Positions 10,670 through 21,660 of a stretch of 64,000 nucleotides of DNA are shown piece by piece. Made by a program: the position numbers and the translations under genes. The notes under the pieces were generated by a model. The model saw nothing but the letters and a program-made list of their open reading frames with translations. It did no database searches and was not told the origin of the DNA. Every line of letters starts with the position of its first letter. Positions within the stretch are counted from its first letter, which is position 1. The DNA lies in contig OX335644.1 of the NCBI GenBank assembly GCA_946894095.1, forward strand, positions 26,393,595 through 26,457,594. Direction: 5' to 3'. Source of the stretch: Incurvaria masculella. Lineage: Eukaryota > Arthropoda > Insecta > Lepidoptera > Incurvariidae.

Positions 10670-11512
10670 GCTAGAGGCATCACTACATAGTATAGTATAG
10701 TATATATTTATATATATAGTATAAAACAAAGTCGCTTTCTCTGTCCCTATATCCCCATGTACGCTTAAATCTTTAAAACTACGCAACGGATTTTGATGCG
10801 GTTTTTTTTAATAGATAGAGTGATTCAAGAGGAAGGTTTATAAGTATAATAATATCCATTAAATATTTGAGAAATACTGTTATTTTTGAGGTTTCCAATG
10901 TGATGTCGTAAAAAAATTTTTTTTTTCCGCTTACATTGCAAACGCAGGCTGAACCCTACGAGATTTATTAAAATGATGTACTAAGTATTGAATACATTGA
11001 AAAGGTCTACAGAAAACTCCGCAATGGTATTTATCTATCTCTTATGGATATCCCACAATAACATTTTTTTCTTATTTACTTTTTACGACAAATAATGGCT
11101 AATTTTTGAAGCGATTTTAACCAATACAGCATTAATCCTTATCCAATTAAATACCTTAAATACATTGTTGATTTAATATAGATCTATACGGCCCTTTACA
11201 GCATATGATTTAAATGAATATTTTCGAAGATATTATAGATTTAAAAATTGCGGGATGTAGTGCTTGCGGCGGTACCGGCCGGCCGGGGCGGCGGGAGCGT
11301 GCGTCGGAGGCCGCGGTTCTCCCTATAGCACTTTGAATTTATTATTTCTCTAATATCTAATAATCATGTAATAATAATATATAAGTTTTTTTTATTTCAA
11401 ATATCTCAATGTAGGAACTCTACGTAAAAATGGTTTATTTGTGTATCATTGTGTCAAAATAATATTTTTTTAAATGACGTTATGCCCGTGCAAAGCCGGG
11501 ACGGGCTGCTAG
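10670..11512 (+). mobile_element. non-autonomous Helitron
   Basis: The 3' end is diagnostic: a 6-bp hairpin GCCCGT...ACGGGC at 11484-11506, then TG and CTAG followed by T, as expected for insertion between A and T without target duplication. The interior wording (CTTAAATCTTTAAAACTACG, CAAGAGGAAGGTTTATAAG) is what I recall of lepidopteran Helitrons. A GC island with CCGGCCGGCC lies at 11264-11320. No Rep/helicase frame is present, and the 5' end is uncertain. Confidence 0.65.
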
Positions 11513-11597
11513 TATTTTAATAAAATAGACGCACACTGTTGCAGAGCACTACTTTTGGATATCCGTCCCAACCGACGAATTGTATTGCATTACGGTC

Positions 11598-11795
11598 GGA
11601 AGGTTGACACTAATGCCTGTCTTCTTTATCGCGAAGAAAAAGACAAGCGTAGAAAGAGACAGGTAACGGTGTTATATTTTCGGCCGTTAAGTAATATGGG
11701 TTGACGGGTCTCCAGAGGATAGTAAGAGTGTCACTTAGATACTTTTACCGTGTAGCTCCCAGCCGCCAAACGCCCGATAACGGACATGGTTCTAA
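11598..11795 (+). repeat. dispersed repeat, pair of 23264-23460
   Basis: Shared blocks: CGGTCGGAAGGTT, CACTAATGC.TGTCTTCTTT, GACAAGCG.AGAAAGAGACAG, GGGTTGACGGG, GTGCAGCTCCCA-like end. The class is unknown. In the second copy it is directly followed by a LINE-type 3' tail, so both may be part of one element. Confidence 0.55.
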
Positions 11796-12068
11796 TAGTT
11801 CCAACAATGCGTGTGGCACAGATTAGCTGTGCACCAAAAGAAACAATATAAATACAAGATTGAACATACTGTTAATAGTCTTCGGTGATGACCAACAGTT
11901 GGCGGGCGTGTCATAATACACTGGCGGGTTGCAACAGACGTCCACGGCAGCGCTGGAACGTGGCCAGCGCTGCACTGCGGATCCGGTAAGTACTACTGCT
12001 CTGTGGGTAAGTATAATGGGTCTTCTTAACGCTGACGGTTCGAAGCTAGAGCGATCAACGGTCCCACT

Positions 12069-12230
12069 GGGCCGAGTGCACGAAAGGACAAACAATCAAA
12101 ATCAACGTCAAATTATGATCAAACACGTCATTTTCTGTGAACAGTATAGACAAAACTCTATGCGGATCACTAAAAGTGACGTGTTTGAACATTGATTACC
12201 TCGGCCGTCTCTTGGTGCAACCGGGGCTTA
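12069..12230 (+). mobile_element. GGGCCGAG MITE (TAA-flanked)
   Basis: Left end GGGCCGAGTGCACGAAAGGAC. Right end CTCGGCCGTCTCTTGGTGCAACCGGGGC, then TTAA. Internal landmarks are CAAACACGTCA and AAAAGTGACGTGTTTGAAC. It abuts the truncated LINE and supplies the false first ~31 codons of that reading frame. Confidence 0.75.
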
Positions 12231-13822
12231 ATCAGGAATCTATCACAATCACCACCTACGATCAAGTTTATCCCATGTTGTCCAATTGTATATCGATACG
12301 TCAACATGGTTTTATGAAAGGCAGATCGGTCACCTCTAACCTCGTACAGTTTACTGAATTTGTATTTAATAACATGGATGAGAGAGTACAGGTCGACGTG
12401 ATTTACACGGACTATGAGAAAGCCTTTGATCGCGTGGATCACAAGATCGTCCTGAATAAATTGGAAGAATTAGGTATTCATGGAGATTTGTACAGATGGT
12501 TCTCATCGTATATATCGAATCGTTGCCAAAGAGTTATTGTAGGTGGCTATCGCACGGACTTCTCATTAATACCTTCAGGAGTTCCACAGGGATCTCATCT
12601 AGGACCTCTGCTATATAATGTCTACACGTATGATGTTCATAAATGCTTCCACTTTGCAAAATTTTTACTTTACGCAGATGATAACAAAATTGCAATGCCC
12701 ATTCAGGACCACCGAGATTGTCTCAAGCTCCAGGAAGATATTGTCCGTCTGGAAGAATATTGTTTTAACGCAAAGATACGTATAAATGATACCAAATGTG
12801 AACAAATTTCGCTGACCAGAAACACCACTCCCATTCTTTTTAACTATAGGATAAATGATGCAGTAATTAAAAAAGTTTCAGTTATACGAGATCTGGGAGT
12901 AGTGATGGACAATAAAATGGTCTTTAGTGATCACATTGACACGATGGTCAATAAAGCTTATCGCAGTTTAGGGTTTGTGCTTCGCATTTGTAGACCTTTC
13001 AGTGATCTAAATTGCCTCAAAGCGGTCTATTTTGCTTATGTTCGCAGTGTCCTGGAATTTGCCTCAACTGTGTGGTCACCTCAATACCTCTGTTACAAGG
13101 ACCGTATTGAACGAATACAAAAGATATTTGTACACCACCTTAATTATCGATGCAAACGGTCCTTTGATACATATGAAGAAGCAATCCGCTATCATGGCTT
13201 AATAACCTTAGAGGAGCGCCGCATAGTGGCAGACATGGCATTATTGCATGACATTGTGAACAGCAACATAGACTGCCCAGAGCTGGTCAGCGCCGTTAAA
13301 TTACACGTGCCTGCACGCCTCACTCGAGCAACTCTTCTTTTCGATACTCGTAGATTTCATAAAAACTATACCAGTAATTCTACACTTAACAGAATTTCGG
13401 TCCTTTATTATAAATATTTTAGTCACATTGATCCGTTCAGTAGCTCTAAATCTTCTTTTAAAAAACAAATTTTAAAAACATTAATTTCTAAGTAATATAA
13501 CACCCCACTCTGCACACCCTAATACACTCTCGGTACAGTCCTTTTCAAGCTGAACCGCCCCCTTACATAAACCCCACTCACTCACCCACATATTCTCACA
13601 CACACACGCACCCTCTCACACCCCACACACTAGTAATCACCTTATATGTACATGTCAGGTCTGCAACTTTTTAGGTTTAGGTTTTTAGGTTAGAGTAGTT
13701 GTTATTATATGTCAATTGTATTAGTGGCATTTTGTCATTGGCTTTATATAAATTAAATTACTATAATTTTTTACTTATTTCATAACTGCTGTTAAATGCC
13801 TGAAAATAAATAAAATAAAAAA
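12231..13822 (+). pseudogene. 5'-truncated non-LTR retrotransposon with intact RT core
   Basis: An uninterrupted frame runs to the stop at 13493-13495. It carries the reverse transcriptase core: QHGF (residues ~56-59 of the frame starting at 12137), motif A DYEKAFDRVDH (~92), motif B SGVPQGSHLGPLL (~147-159) and motif C LLYADD (~177-182). The thumb-type FSDHIDTMVNKAYRSLGFVL and FAYVRSVLEFASTVWSP segments follow. The endonuclease domain and ORF1 are missing, so it was 5'-truncated at integration. The 3'UTR is CA-rich (13500-13640) and ends AAATAAATAAAATAAAAAA at about 13822. It is jockey/CR1-like by its motifs. The first 31 residues come from the adjoining MITE, so the apparent ATG at 12137 is not native. 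The intact frame suggests a fairly recent insertion. Confidence 0.8.
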
Positions 13823-14079
13823 TCACCGATCAGGGGGCCAATTCTGGGGATTCCGGGAGTTCAGGAGAAGAATTCACTTTGACATTTTCTGGTATTCTGG
13901 TAATCAGTCGCAGAGCCACACTGAATGAGGGGAACGAAATGAAACATTTTCTCTTCTGTGGTTGTGGCAGTGCGGAGAGAGGAGAGCTACTCGAAATAAT
14001 TTTACGATATCGCATAATGTAACGAGCGCTCCTAAGTGCGACTCGCTGAGGTGGGCAAATTCGCTTATTTTCGTATAAT
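13823..14079. other. no feature recognised
   Basis: Unique-looking sequence with short frames on the minus strand. No motif was recognised. Confidence 0.4.
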
Positions 14080-14185
14080 TCACACAGTAAACAGAAGGGT
14101 GATATTTAGGTACGGACATGTAGAGCGAGTGGGTGATGAAAGACAGACGAAGCAAATTACGAACGGGAACGCAAAAGAACCCGCC
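14080..14185 (+). pseudogene. RTE-like LINE C-terminal fragment
   Basis: Reads FRYGHVERVGDERQTKQITN, matching the (W/Y)GHVERM.D.RxTKQI signature of RTE-type reverse transcriptase C-termini. Only about 30 codons are recognisable. Confidence 0.55.
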
Positions 14186-14493
14186 AAACGAGCTCAGTTT
14201 GATTGCTGCAGCATCACTCAAACTTGCGACGAGTCACAAATGGAAAATGTGTTTTATAGTCGTAGTCCTAATACTGGGTGGGGCAAAAGTCACGAGGGGG
14301 TTTGAAAAATAAAATATGGCATTGGTACTAACATTTAGTGTTCTTATGTTTCCATCAATTATAAAATACATTTTGCAGATTCATCATGGATAATCTCGAG
14401 ATTTCCAACAATTCACTGGCCCGCTCGTTCCCTGGATATAACACCGTCGGGTTATTATCTCAGCGGTTATTTAAAAGAAAAGGTGTTCATTAT

Positions 14494-14765
14494 AAACCGG
14501 CCAAATGCGAGTCGGACTCGCACACGAAGGGTTCCGTACCATCAACACGTTTTTGTATGCCCCCCCTTTAATTTTTAATTTTTTATTTTACCTATTTGTT
14601 GTTATAGCGGCAAAATAAAGACACACTCTGTGAAAATTTCAGCTGCCTACCTATTACGGTTCATAAGATACAGCCCAGTGACAGACGGACGGACGGACGG
14701 ACGGACGGACAGCGGAGGCTTAGTAATAGGGTTCCGTTTTCACCCTTTGGGTAGGGAATCCTAAC
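14494..14765 (+). mobile_element. CGGCC element
   Basis: Full set of landmarks with the palindrome GCGAGTCGGACTCGC and a GGAC tract of about six units. The terminal hairpin is slightly decayed (GGGTAGGGAATCCTAAC), so it is an older copy. Confidence 0.85.
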
Positions 14766-14989
14766 AAGCCCAGGACAATCGAGCAGCTGAAGGCGAACAT
14801 CCGAGCCGAAATACGGTTGCTAACTCCTCACGTTCCGTAATATCTAAAACTTACATAAAAATATCTCCATGAGTTTTATTTTCAACCCTTCAGGATTTAT
14901 GCCCCACTCTGTATAATGATTTAGGTGCGCAAAAAAAAAAATTTGTGTCACGACCTGCTAGACTAAATTGGCAACCTGTTAGAAGGAGG

Positions 14990-15412
14990 GCATAGTCTTT
15001 GCAAATATACTGATATATGTCATAAACTGTTGCAGACGACATGAATGGGTTGATTGTCATCAATTCATATTACTTTAGTGTTTTTCTGTAACCAGTGGCA
15101 AAAGCTTTTGTAAACTTAGACTAAGGGCCGAGTGCACGAAAGGACAAAAAATCAAAATCAACGTCAACGTCTGATCAAACACGTCACTTTGTGTGGACAG
15201 TATGGAAGGAACTCTATGCAGATCATTAAAAGTGACGTGTTTGAACATTGATTAACTCGGCCGTCTCTTCGTGCAACCGGGGCTAAGTGGGCGTTAGAAA
15301 AAACCGTACAGTTTCTTACCAGTTCTTCTTCGCTGTGATTGTTGAACGGGCTAATGATAAAATATAACCAATCCGAATGCATTTTACTGTCTATTGATGA
15401 TTAATAAACAAC
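14990..15412 (+). repeat. LINE-type 3' tail repeat carrying a MITE insertion
   Basis: Matches the uninterrupted copy at 23461-23765 on both sides of the MITE: GGCATAGTCTTTGCAAATATACTGATAT, GTTGCAGACGACATGAAT and TTTTGTAAACTTAGACTAA before, GTGGGCGTTAGAAAAAAC, CAGTTCTTCTTCGCTGTG and GATTAATAAACAACAATAAA after. The AATAAA-rich end suggests a retrotransposon 3'UTR. Confidence 0.65.
15125..15287 (+). mobile_element. GGGCCGAG MITE with readable TAA duplication
   Basis: Bracketed by AGACTAA on the left and GGGGCTAAGTGG on the right. The empty copy near 23612 reads TTTAGACTAAGTGGACG. The insertion therefore duplicated TAA, as PIF/Harbinger-type elements do. TIRs are imperfect (GGGCCGAGTGCACGAA versus GCCCCGGTTGCACGAA). 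163 bp, non-coding. Confidence 0.8.
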
Positions 15413-15788
15413 AATAAAAAATTAAACTCAGGCTGCGAGAAAAGATAATGAAGTTATGCAGATGGCCGCTGTGAATGCCTCCGTGAGGCGTTTCTGCCTA
15501 CCCCTCAGGGAAATCTGCGATATGGTTAAGTTAGCACGTCCATTCGCATCGGGCAGACATCGGATGCATTACGCCGAGTCTGTCAGTTTCCTATTATTAT
15601 GTTAATGGGGCCGAAACCAAGCAATAACTGTCACGGCGCGCGCCGCGAGCTGTCACTTTTGGTTTAACATCCGGGTGGAACTGGGTGGAGGGATCTTGCC
15701 GAATTAAACATACGGAAGGTAAAATGGCCCACTCACAAGCGATCCATCTGTCCGTGAATGGAAGTGTTGTCCGACCGAATCTGCTGTC
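15413..15788. other. no feature recognised
   Basis: No gene or repeat identified. Confidence 0.4.
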
Positions 15789-16056
15789 CGTGCGGCTCGT
15801 AGCCTAGTGGCGCGGGGACTTGCCTAGCATACCAGAGGTCCGGGTTCAAATCCTCGCCCCGTTGGTGCACCATTCTCTTTCGCTTTGCGAGTTGGATAAG
15901 TGCATTTCGTCACGAATGCGAACTGCTCCATGGTTCGGATTCCATGTAAAACTGTAGGTCCCCTTCCCCTACTAGGTGGTAGGGCTAAAGCCAGCTTGGG
16001 TTGGTACCATCTTATTGGATGAAAAGATCAAAAGGTCGAAGCGGCAATAAAAATAA
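15789..16056 (+). repeat. SINE, tRNA-headed form, 3'-truncated
   Basis: The best tRNA head in the window: box A TAGCCTAGTGG and perfect box B GGTTCAAATCC at about 15843. The body follows up to GGTCGAAGCGGCAATAAAAAT, where a minus-strand CGGCC element takes over, so the last ~150 bp of the SINE are missing. Confidence 0.8.
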
Positions 16057-16289
16057 TCCGGTTCCGTCCGTCCGTCCGTCTGTCACACGGCTGTTTCTCA
16101 TGAACCATAATAGGTAGGCAGCCAATTTTTTAACAGAGAGTGTATTTATTTTGCCGCTATTACACCAAACGTTAAAAAATAACTAAAAAAAGGGGGCTCC
16201 ATACAAAAAACGTGATTTTTGGTGTTAAATCTTGTACGGTGGTACCGAACCCTTCGTGTGCGAGTACGACTCGCACTTGGCCTGTTTTT
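16057..16289 (-). mobile_element. CGGCC element, 3'-truncated
   Basis: In reverse complement it begins with ACAGGCCAAGTGCGAGTCG and ends within the GGAC tract at GGACGGAACC. The terminal hairpin is lost at the SINE junction. Confidence 0.8.
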
Positions 16290-16379
16290 GATACATGGTT
16301 AGAGAGCCTTAGCAGAAGTAGCACAGAGGTGCCGGAGTATTTACATGTACCTATTACTTTAAAAGGGTGAATCTTAGAT

Positions 16380-16921
16380 TTAAGGTGGCCCAACCCGCTC
16401 ATCTCCCGATACAAAAGGGGAAAGAAGATCACGCCCATATTTCTTGTCAGAGATCCAAAATTTTGCTCAAAATAGCTTTATTTGATCGAACTAGATGTCT
16501 GATGACCATTGGCATTGTAAAATTGTGTTTTGTTTCTAAATTATAAGGTCCGAGAGTTTGAATTTTTTGCGCGTTTTATACAATACCTTTGGAGATGGAT
16601 TACGCAATGATAAAGTAAGAACATATTAAAAAGATTAGTTATCAGACATAGCTTATTTAATCAAGATTTATAATCTATTTGGTTTTTGTTAGATTTTTGA
16701 CTACAGCGGTCGTGGTTTACTTTTAGCTATAAGAAATTAAAATTTTCGTAAATCTTACCAAATCATACACTATGCACATTGTCTTTTTTGTGGACATGTT
16801 GCATCTTCCTCATCACGGAGCCTGTCTTATTCTTTGAAACAGAGAAGGTCCCAGAGCGCAACAGCACGGTTTTGTACCGTGCCCGCGAATGAGTTAGGCC
16901 CGCCGGGTTGGGCCACCTTAA
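16380..16921 (-). mobile_element. GGTGGCCCA MITE flanked by TTAA, complete
   Basis: TTAAGGTGGCCCAACCCGC at the left and GGTTGGGCCACCTTAA at the right, with both TTAA flanks kept. 542 bp, inverted relative to the copy at 5496. Confidence 0.85.
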
Positions 16922-17110
16922 GTTGGAAGTTAGGCTAAAGAATGCGCCGAGTCTGCGCGGCGCCAAACTTTCAGCGGCTCGCCGAATGTTCAGGACTTCA
17001 AAGAGAAACTTTCAGGAACTCCTCTCGAAAGCAACGGGTTCTTACGAAATGGAAATTCCTCGAGCTAACGCGGCGAAGCGCGGTTTCGTTTCGGGTTCTT
17101 TACATAATAG

Positions 17111-17404
17111 GTTTTTAGGGTTCCGTAACCAAAGGGTGCCAACGGAACTCTATTACTAAGCCTCCGCTGTCCGTCCGTCCGTCTGTCACAGGGCTGTATC
17201 TCGTGAACCGTAATGGGTAGGCAGCTGAAGTTTTCACACGATTGTGTATTTATTTTGTCGCTCTAGCAACAAATACGTAAAATAAAAAAATATTAAAATT
17301 AAAGGGGGCCCCATACAAAAAACGTGATTTTTGGTGTTAAATCTTGTACGACGGTACGGAACCCTTCGTGTGCGAGTCCGACTCGCACTTGGCCGGTTTT
17401 TTTT
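17111..17404 (-). mobile_element. CGGCC element
   Basis: From TTTTTAGGGTTCCGTAACC to ACTTGGCCGGTTTTTTTT, with a short GGAC tract. It is followed within 30 bp by a second, plus-strand copy. Confidence 0.85.
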
Positions 17405-17429
17405 ACAAACATTCGTCGAAGTCCGAAGT

Positions 17430-17590
17430 TTACCTATTTGTTGTTACAGATCAAAATAAATACACACTCTGTGAAAACAGCCGTCTATCTGTTACGTTTA
17501 CTGAGATACAGCCCTGTGACAGACGGACGCACGGACGGACAGCGGAGGCTTAGTAATAGGCTGGCATCCTTTGGGTACGGAACCCTAAAA
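17430..17590 (+). mobile_element. CGGCC element, 5'-truncated
   Basis: Starts inside the element at TTTACCTATTTGTTG and runs to GGTACGGAACCCTAAAAA. With the previous copy it makes an inverted pair joined at their 5' sides. Confidence 0.75.
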
Positions 17591-18047
17591 ATGCCGGATT
17601 GGTAGAGCCGTTCTCGAGTTTATCTCTTACCAACACATTTAGGCAATCATTTATATTATATATCAGATTTTAATTTTAATTTCTCCACAAATAAGCTCAA
17701 ATTCCAATCGCGTAGCAACAGAACAGGTAAAAACTCAAATAGACTAATTCTCATCCACGCTGAAATTCAGCTTAAAGTCGTTAAGAGCCCTGAGCACTTT
17801 CCGAAGATAAACATCTTTCAATTAGATACCCCCGCAACGTAATCCCCATCAAAGAGCGGGACGGGACATCGAAAGCGCGCGGACAGAGCGGGACAGCACT
17901 TGAAGGCATCCAACGAATTGCCGGAAAACTCCCGCCAATTCATCAGGACAAGGGTTTTATTTTGCCATCAGCGGTACCGTTACGTCTAGAAGCCAAATAT
18001 GACTGAAACTACCAAGGTATAGGAACTTTATAAAATTAATCGTCTAG
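17591..18047. other. no feature recognised
   Basis: No gene or repeat signature found. Confidence 0.4.
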
Positions 18048-18195
18048 AAACCGGCCAAGTGCGAGTCGGGCTTGCACACGAAGGGTTCCGCGTGCCATGG
18101 CAAAAAACAATAACGTTTCTTGTATTTCAGCTGTCGACCTAATACGGTTCATTCATCGGGTTCATTAGATACAGCCCGCCGACAGACGGACGGGC
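18048..18195 (+). mobile_element. CGGCC element, degenerate and 3'-truncated
   Basis: CCGGCCAAGTGCGAGTCGG, then GAAGGGTTCCGCGTGCC, a shortened middle, CAGCTGTCGACC and a few GGAC units. The terminal hairpin is absent. Confidence 0.7.
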
Positions 18196-18199
18196 ACCA

Positions 18200-18799
18200 G
18201 AAGCCCGATTCTGCTATTTGTCCAATTTCAAACCATTCCGTATTAGTTATGTTTCCGTCAAACATAACACGCTAAGTTTCGAGTGCGGATTCCAAAAATC
18301 GGTATTCAGCTAATTCACACACGCGTTTTGTTATTGTCTATGGAGTGGTTTGTCTTGCGCGCCGCCTACAGGGTAAGATAACCTGTCACGATTTTGACAG
18401 TTATTTTCTCACTCAAATATGACATGCGAAAAGAAAGAGACAGCGATCTGCCAACGTAAAGTAGAAAAGTGATATTCGAAGTTCGGCGATGCGATGCTCC
18501 GAATTTGACAAATAGAATTCTCAAAACCGCAAGTTATCGGCAAAACACACGGCCCACGAGAACATGGAGCGCGCGTTACGAGTTTGCGAACAAAACGCAA
18601 ACACAACGCATGCGTTTTGCATACTGCGCTAGTAGAATAACATTTCGCGCGAAACATGCGGTTTTGAGAAAACAGAAACATAACGCGCGCAGTTATCAAT
18701 TAGCAGAATAAGGCTTCAGAGGCTTAAATCTACGCAGTACGGAATCCTAAAAAGAGAAACTGCCCCAGGATAACTTGTTATTCATCCAGAAATCCAAAA
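18200..18799. other. no feature recognised
   Basis: Overlapping short frames on both strands around 18409-18711 without motifs. Locally rich in CGC/GCG words (CAACGCATGCGTTTTGCA), but no RNA fold could be supported. Confidence 0.35.
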
Positions 18800-19330
18800 G
18801 GATATAAGAATAAGAATAAGACATTTTATTTGCCACAACACATAAGTACAATAGAGTAATGAACATAAAACAAATTAAACTAAATAAAAAAAACTTAAAC
18901 ATTGCATTCTCTTGTAGGTATCTTCAATTTGTGACAAACGGGATCAATCTCAGCTGTCTCGCAGAAAACTACGCTGGTTTTCAGACGAATCACTACTATA
19001 ACTATCTTTAAACATTGCAGTTTAGGTGACGCTGCTTCGTGTTTGCCAGCATAAAATGAAATGAAAATATAATTAGCTTAATTTTATAAAAAAGTTTAAC
19101 AGTGTGGGTTTGTAAAAAAAAAATGTGTGTTTTTGTGTGTAAGTGTGTGAGAGAGATTTAGAATGTGAGGTGTGTCATTTATATACGTATATGAGAGTTG
19201 TAACAAGGGTGTTTGTGTGAGGTTATGTGTGTATGCAATGTGGGAGGGAGAGATTGAGTGGAATAATAATAAAATGGATTGAATATCAATGTAACTGAAA
19301 TGTTTAACAAATAGATTAGATTATCGAGGA
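18800..19330 (-). repeat. probable LINE 3'UTR, minus strand
   Basis: The reverse complement is CA-rich (runs of CACACA at 19110-19260, as in the 3'UTR at 13500-13640) and ends AAATAAAATGTCTTATTC with an ATTCTT-type tail. No coding remnant is recognised. Confidence 0.45.
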
Positions 19331-19419
19331 AGAAGAACTACAAAGGTACAACTCCAGGAAACGAAAAGACATATACCACATTTTTTTATCGGACTAATTT
19401 CTCAAAAACTAAACACGAG

Positions 19420-19608
19420 ATTGAATGAAAAGTGGTCGAAACGGCAATGAGAAATTGTCCGTGTTTTCCATGCAGCTCAATCTAGCTGTGCTCATAAAGA
19501 GAAGGTTCTGGCATGGCACCTAATTACTTCGGGAATGCGGTGTGCTAGGACAATGTCATGACGGTGAGTATGGTATTAGCCATACATGTCCAGTTACATA
19601 AAAAAAAA
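19420..19608 (+). repeat. SINE 3' fragment
   Basis: The body begins at GAATGAAAAGTGGTCGAAACGG and ends at CATACATGTCCAGTTACATAAAAAAAA. The promoter head is missing. Confidence 0.7.
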
Positions 19609-19920
19609 GTTTAATACATGCATACACCATTGACGAAATAATCAAAACGAGCACGACTGAAAAGTCAATTGTGAATAAGCAGCGACCATGGAAGGACGGG
19701 AGAAGAAACCGAAATCCGTTTGTAACCCGCAAACGGAACGGAACTAGGGACGTGACCTCACCCGTTGCCTCCGCCAGCCCAGTAAGATTTTCCCGAAAGC
19801 GAGAAGGCAATTAATATCAATTAGGGGTTGGCTTCGAGCTTCGTGCGACTACTTATGTACGGTACAGCCCCGAGCCACCCGGTACCGGGGCTCCCGAAAA
19901 TTAGGCTTGCATAACAGACG
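19609..19920. other. no feature recognised
   Basis: A minus-strand frame at 19556-19810 has no recognisable domain and overlaps the SINE tail. No gene is supported. Confidence 0.4.
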
Positions 19921-19939
19921 GCCTGGTTTATTGTTTTTT

Positions 19940-20460
19940 TTTTTTATCATCCATAGACAGTACACTTTTTTTTTATACGACCTGACATGGATGGCTAATA
20001 CCACACAACTACCGTTCTGATATTAGCCCAATACACAACATTCCCGAAGGAATTAGGTGCCATGCCAGGACCTTCCCTTTATGAGCACGGCTACATTGAA
20101 CTGGAAGGAAAACACGAACAATTTTTCATTGCCGCTTCGACCATCTTTTCATCAGATGCGATGGTACCAACCCGGGCGGTACGCTAGGCCAGTTCCCGCG
20201 CCACTAGGCTACGAGCCGCTCGATTTTTCACTGCACTCGGATTTTTCATATTTTATCATTGGCCAGTTCGGCAATCCCAGCGAAGAACTGACAAGAAACT
20301 CCGCTGGTTTTATTATTTCCACGTCCTCTTAGTCTAGGTTTACAAAAGTATTTTGAATCACAGGTAAAAACACTAAATTCATATGAATTGACGAGAATCA
20401 TCATTCATGTCGTATGCAACAGTTCATGACAAATATCAGTTCATTTGTAAAAGGGTTCAT
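19940..20460 (-). repeat. LINE-type 3' tail repeat, split by a SINE
   Basis: The reverse complement matches 23461-23765: ATGAACTGTTGCATACGACATG, AAACCAGCGGAGTTTCTTG and GCCAATGATAAAATATGAAAAATCC on the right side. The short remainder ACTGTCTATGGATGATAA lies left of the SINE at 19966. Confidence 0.65.
19966..20222 (-). repeat. SINE, tRNA-headed form, internally deleted
   Basis: Reverse complement: GAGCGGCTCGTAGCCTAGTGG (box A), then a jump into GGTTGGTACCATCGCATC and the normal 3' half, ending GTCAGGTCGTATAAAAAAAA. Box B and the front of the body are deleted. It is inserted in the LINE-type tail repeat. Confidence 0.75.
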
Positions 20461-20489
20461 TTGACGATCGGGTGATCGTCTAAAACGAA

Positions 20490-20522
20490 ATTGACCCGAG
20501 CGGAGCCAGGCACCTTATCTAG
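20490..20522 (+). mobile_element. Helitron 3' end
   Basis: GACCCGAGCGGAGCCAGGCACC followed by TTATCTAG and T. It is the same terminal wording as the minus-strand ends at 24280 and 58157. Only the terminus is recognisable. Confidence 0.5.
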
Positions 20523-21008
20523 TGTTAGATACAATTAAAAGACAGGTGAATTTTAATGAATGAAATTTTTGAATTTAGCGTTCGTCCATGTTATTTTTTA
20601 TGTTTTAGTATTTCCTATCAAATAGTCTGTATAAACGGATACACAGTTTACAATAGATGGCGCAAGTGTAGGTAGTTGACTGTCGGCTAGGGCAATATCG
20701 AGCTATAGGGGGTGTGTGGAACCTCAAGACCGCCGCCGCCGCCCGGGGGCGCGCACGGATCGCTACACCCTTTATAGACGTCTTCGGGAGGCAGGGTTGC
20801 CAACCGGGTAGGGCTTACTCGCTCCGGTAAACTGACTTGCCAATAAGCTGCTGCCAGGACGTGCAATGCACACAATCACCCAACTTATTCATCGCGGATA
20901 TTGTGATTTCACGTAGTTCGCTCGCCTTCGACAGCGCACAGGCCGTTACTATAAGTTCGAAACCAAAAAAGGGAAGTTACCATGGTAATTGAACTATTAT
21001 TCCATGAT
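20523..21008. other. no feature recognised
   Basis: Includes a short GC-rich block at 20720-20760 (CCGCCGCCGCCCGG). No gene evidence. Confidence 0.4.
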
Positions 21009-21064
21009 TCGATGTTGCGCGTTTCGAATTCGTAAGCGAACTAACTACGGTTAGACGTTTTCCA
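21009..21064. mobile_element. AAGCGAACT-family element, left part
   Basis: CGATGTTGCGCGTTTCGAATTCGTAAGCGAAC and TTAGACGTTTTCCA match 27489-27550. The MITE at 21065 separates it from its continuation at 21564. Confidence 0.55.
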
Positions 21065-21563
21065 TTAAGGTGGCCCAACCCGGCGGGACGAACTCATTCG
21101 CGGGCACGGTACAAAACCATGCTGTTGCGCTCTGGGACCTTCTCTGTTTCAAAACAAAGACAGGCTTCGTAATGAGGAAGATGCAACATGTCCACAAAAA
21201 AGACAATGTGCATAGTGTATGATTTGATAAGATTTACGAAAATTTTGATTACAAAACGACTTATAGCTAAAAGTAAACCACGACCGCTTTAGTCAAAAAT
21301 CTAACAAAAACCAAATTGATTTTAAATCTTGATTAAATAAGTTATGTCTGATGACTAATCTTTTTAAGATGTTCTTACTTTATCATTTCGTAATCCACCT
21401 AGAGTTATTGTATAAAACGCGCGAAAAATTCGAATTTTCGGACCTTATAACTCATCATCAAATAAAGCTATTTTGAGCAAAACTAGGGATCTCTGACAAG
21501 AAATATGGGCGTGATCTTCTTTCCCCGTTTGTCTTGGGAGTTGAGCGGGATGGGCCACCTTAA
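21065..21563 (+). mobile_element. GGTGGCCCA MITE flanked by TTAA, complete
   Basis: TTAAGGTGGCCCAACCCGG to GGGATGGGCCACCTTAA. 499 bp; shorter than siblings because of a deletion after ACCTTATAACTCATCATC. It is inserted in an AAGCGAACT-family copy. Confidence 0.85.
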
Positions 21564-21660
21564 GTAGTGGCTACGCTGCCGCCATACGAACGAGTTTCGA
21601 TCGCTACTCTTGACCTTCCGTGCTCGCTGTTTCAGAGCCTAACGTGGGCTCATGTTCCGT
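21564..21660. mobile_element. AAGCGAACT-family element, right part
   Basis: GTGGCTACGCTGCCGCCATACG and CGATCGCTACTC...TTCCGTGCTCGC continue the copy interrupted at 21065. Confidence 0.5.

Noticed and set aside
11264..11320. CpG island promoter at the CCGGCCGGCC patch
   Set aside because: It lies within the Helitron, whose copies commonly carry variable internal sequence, and no transcript features follow.
12137..12230. ATG at 12137 as the true start of the reverse transcriptase
   Set aside because: The first ~31 codons are the right half of a GGGCCGAG MITE present in three other places.
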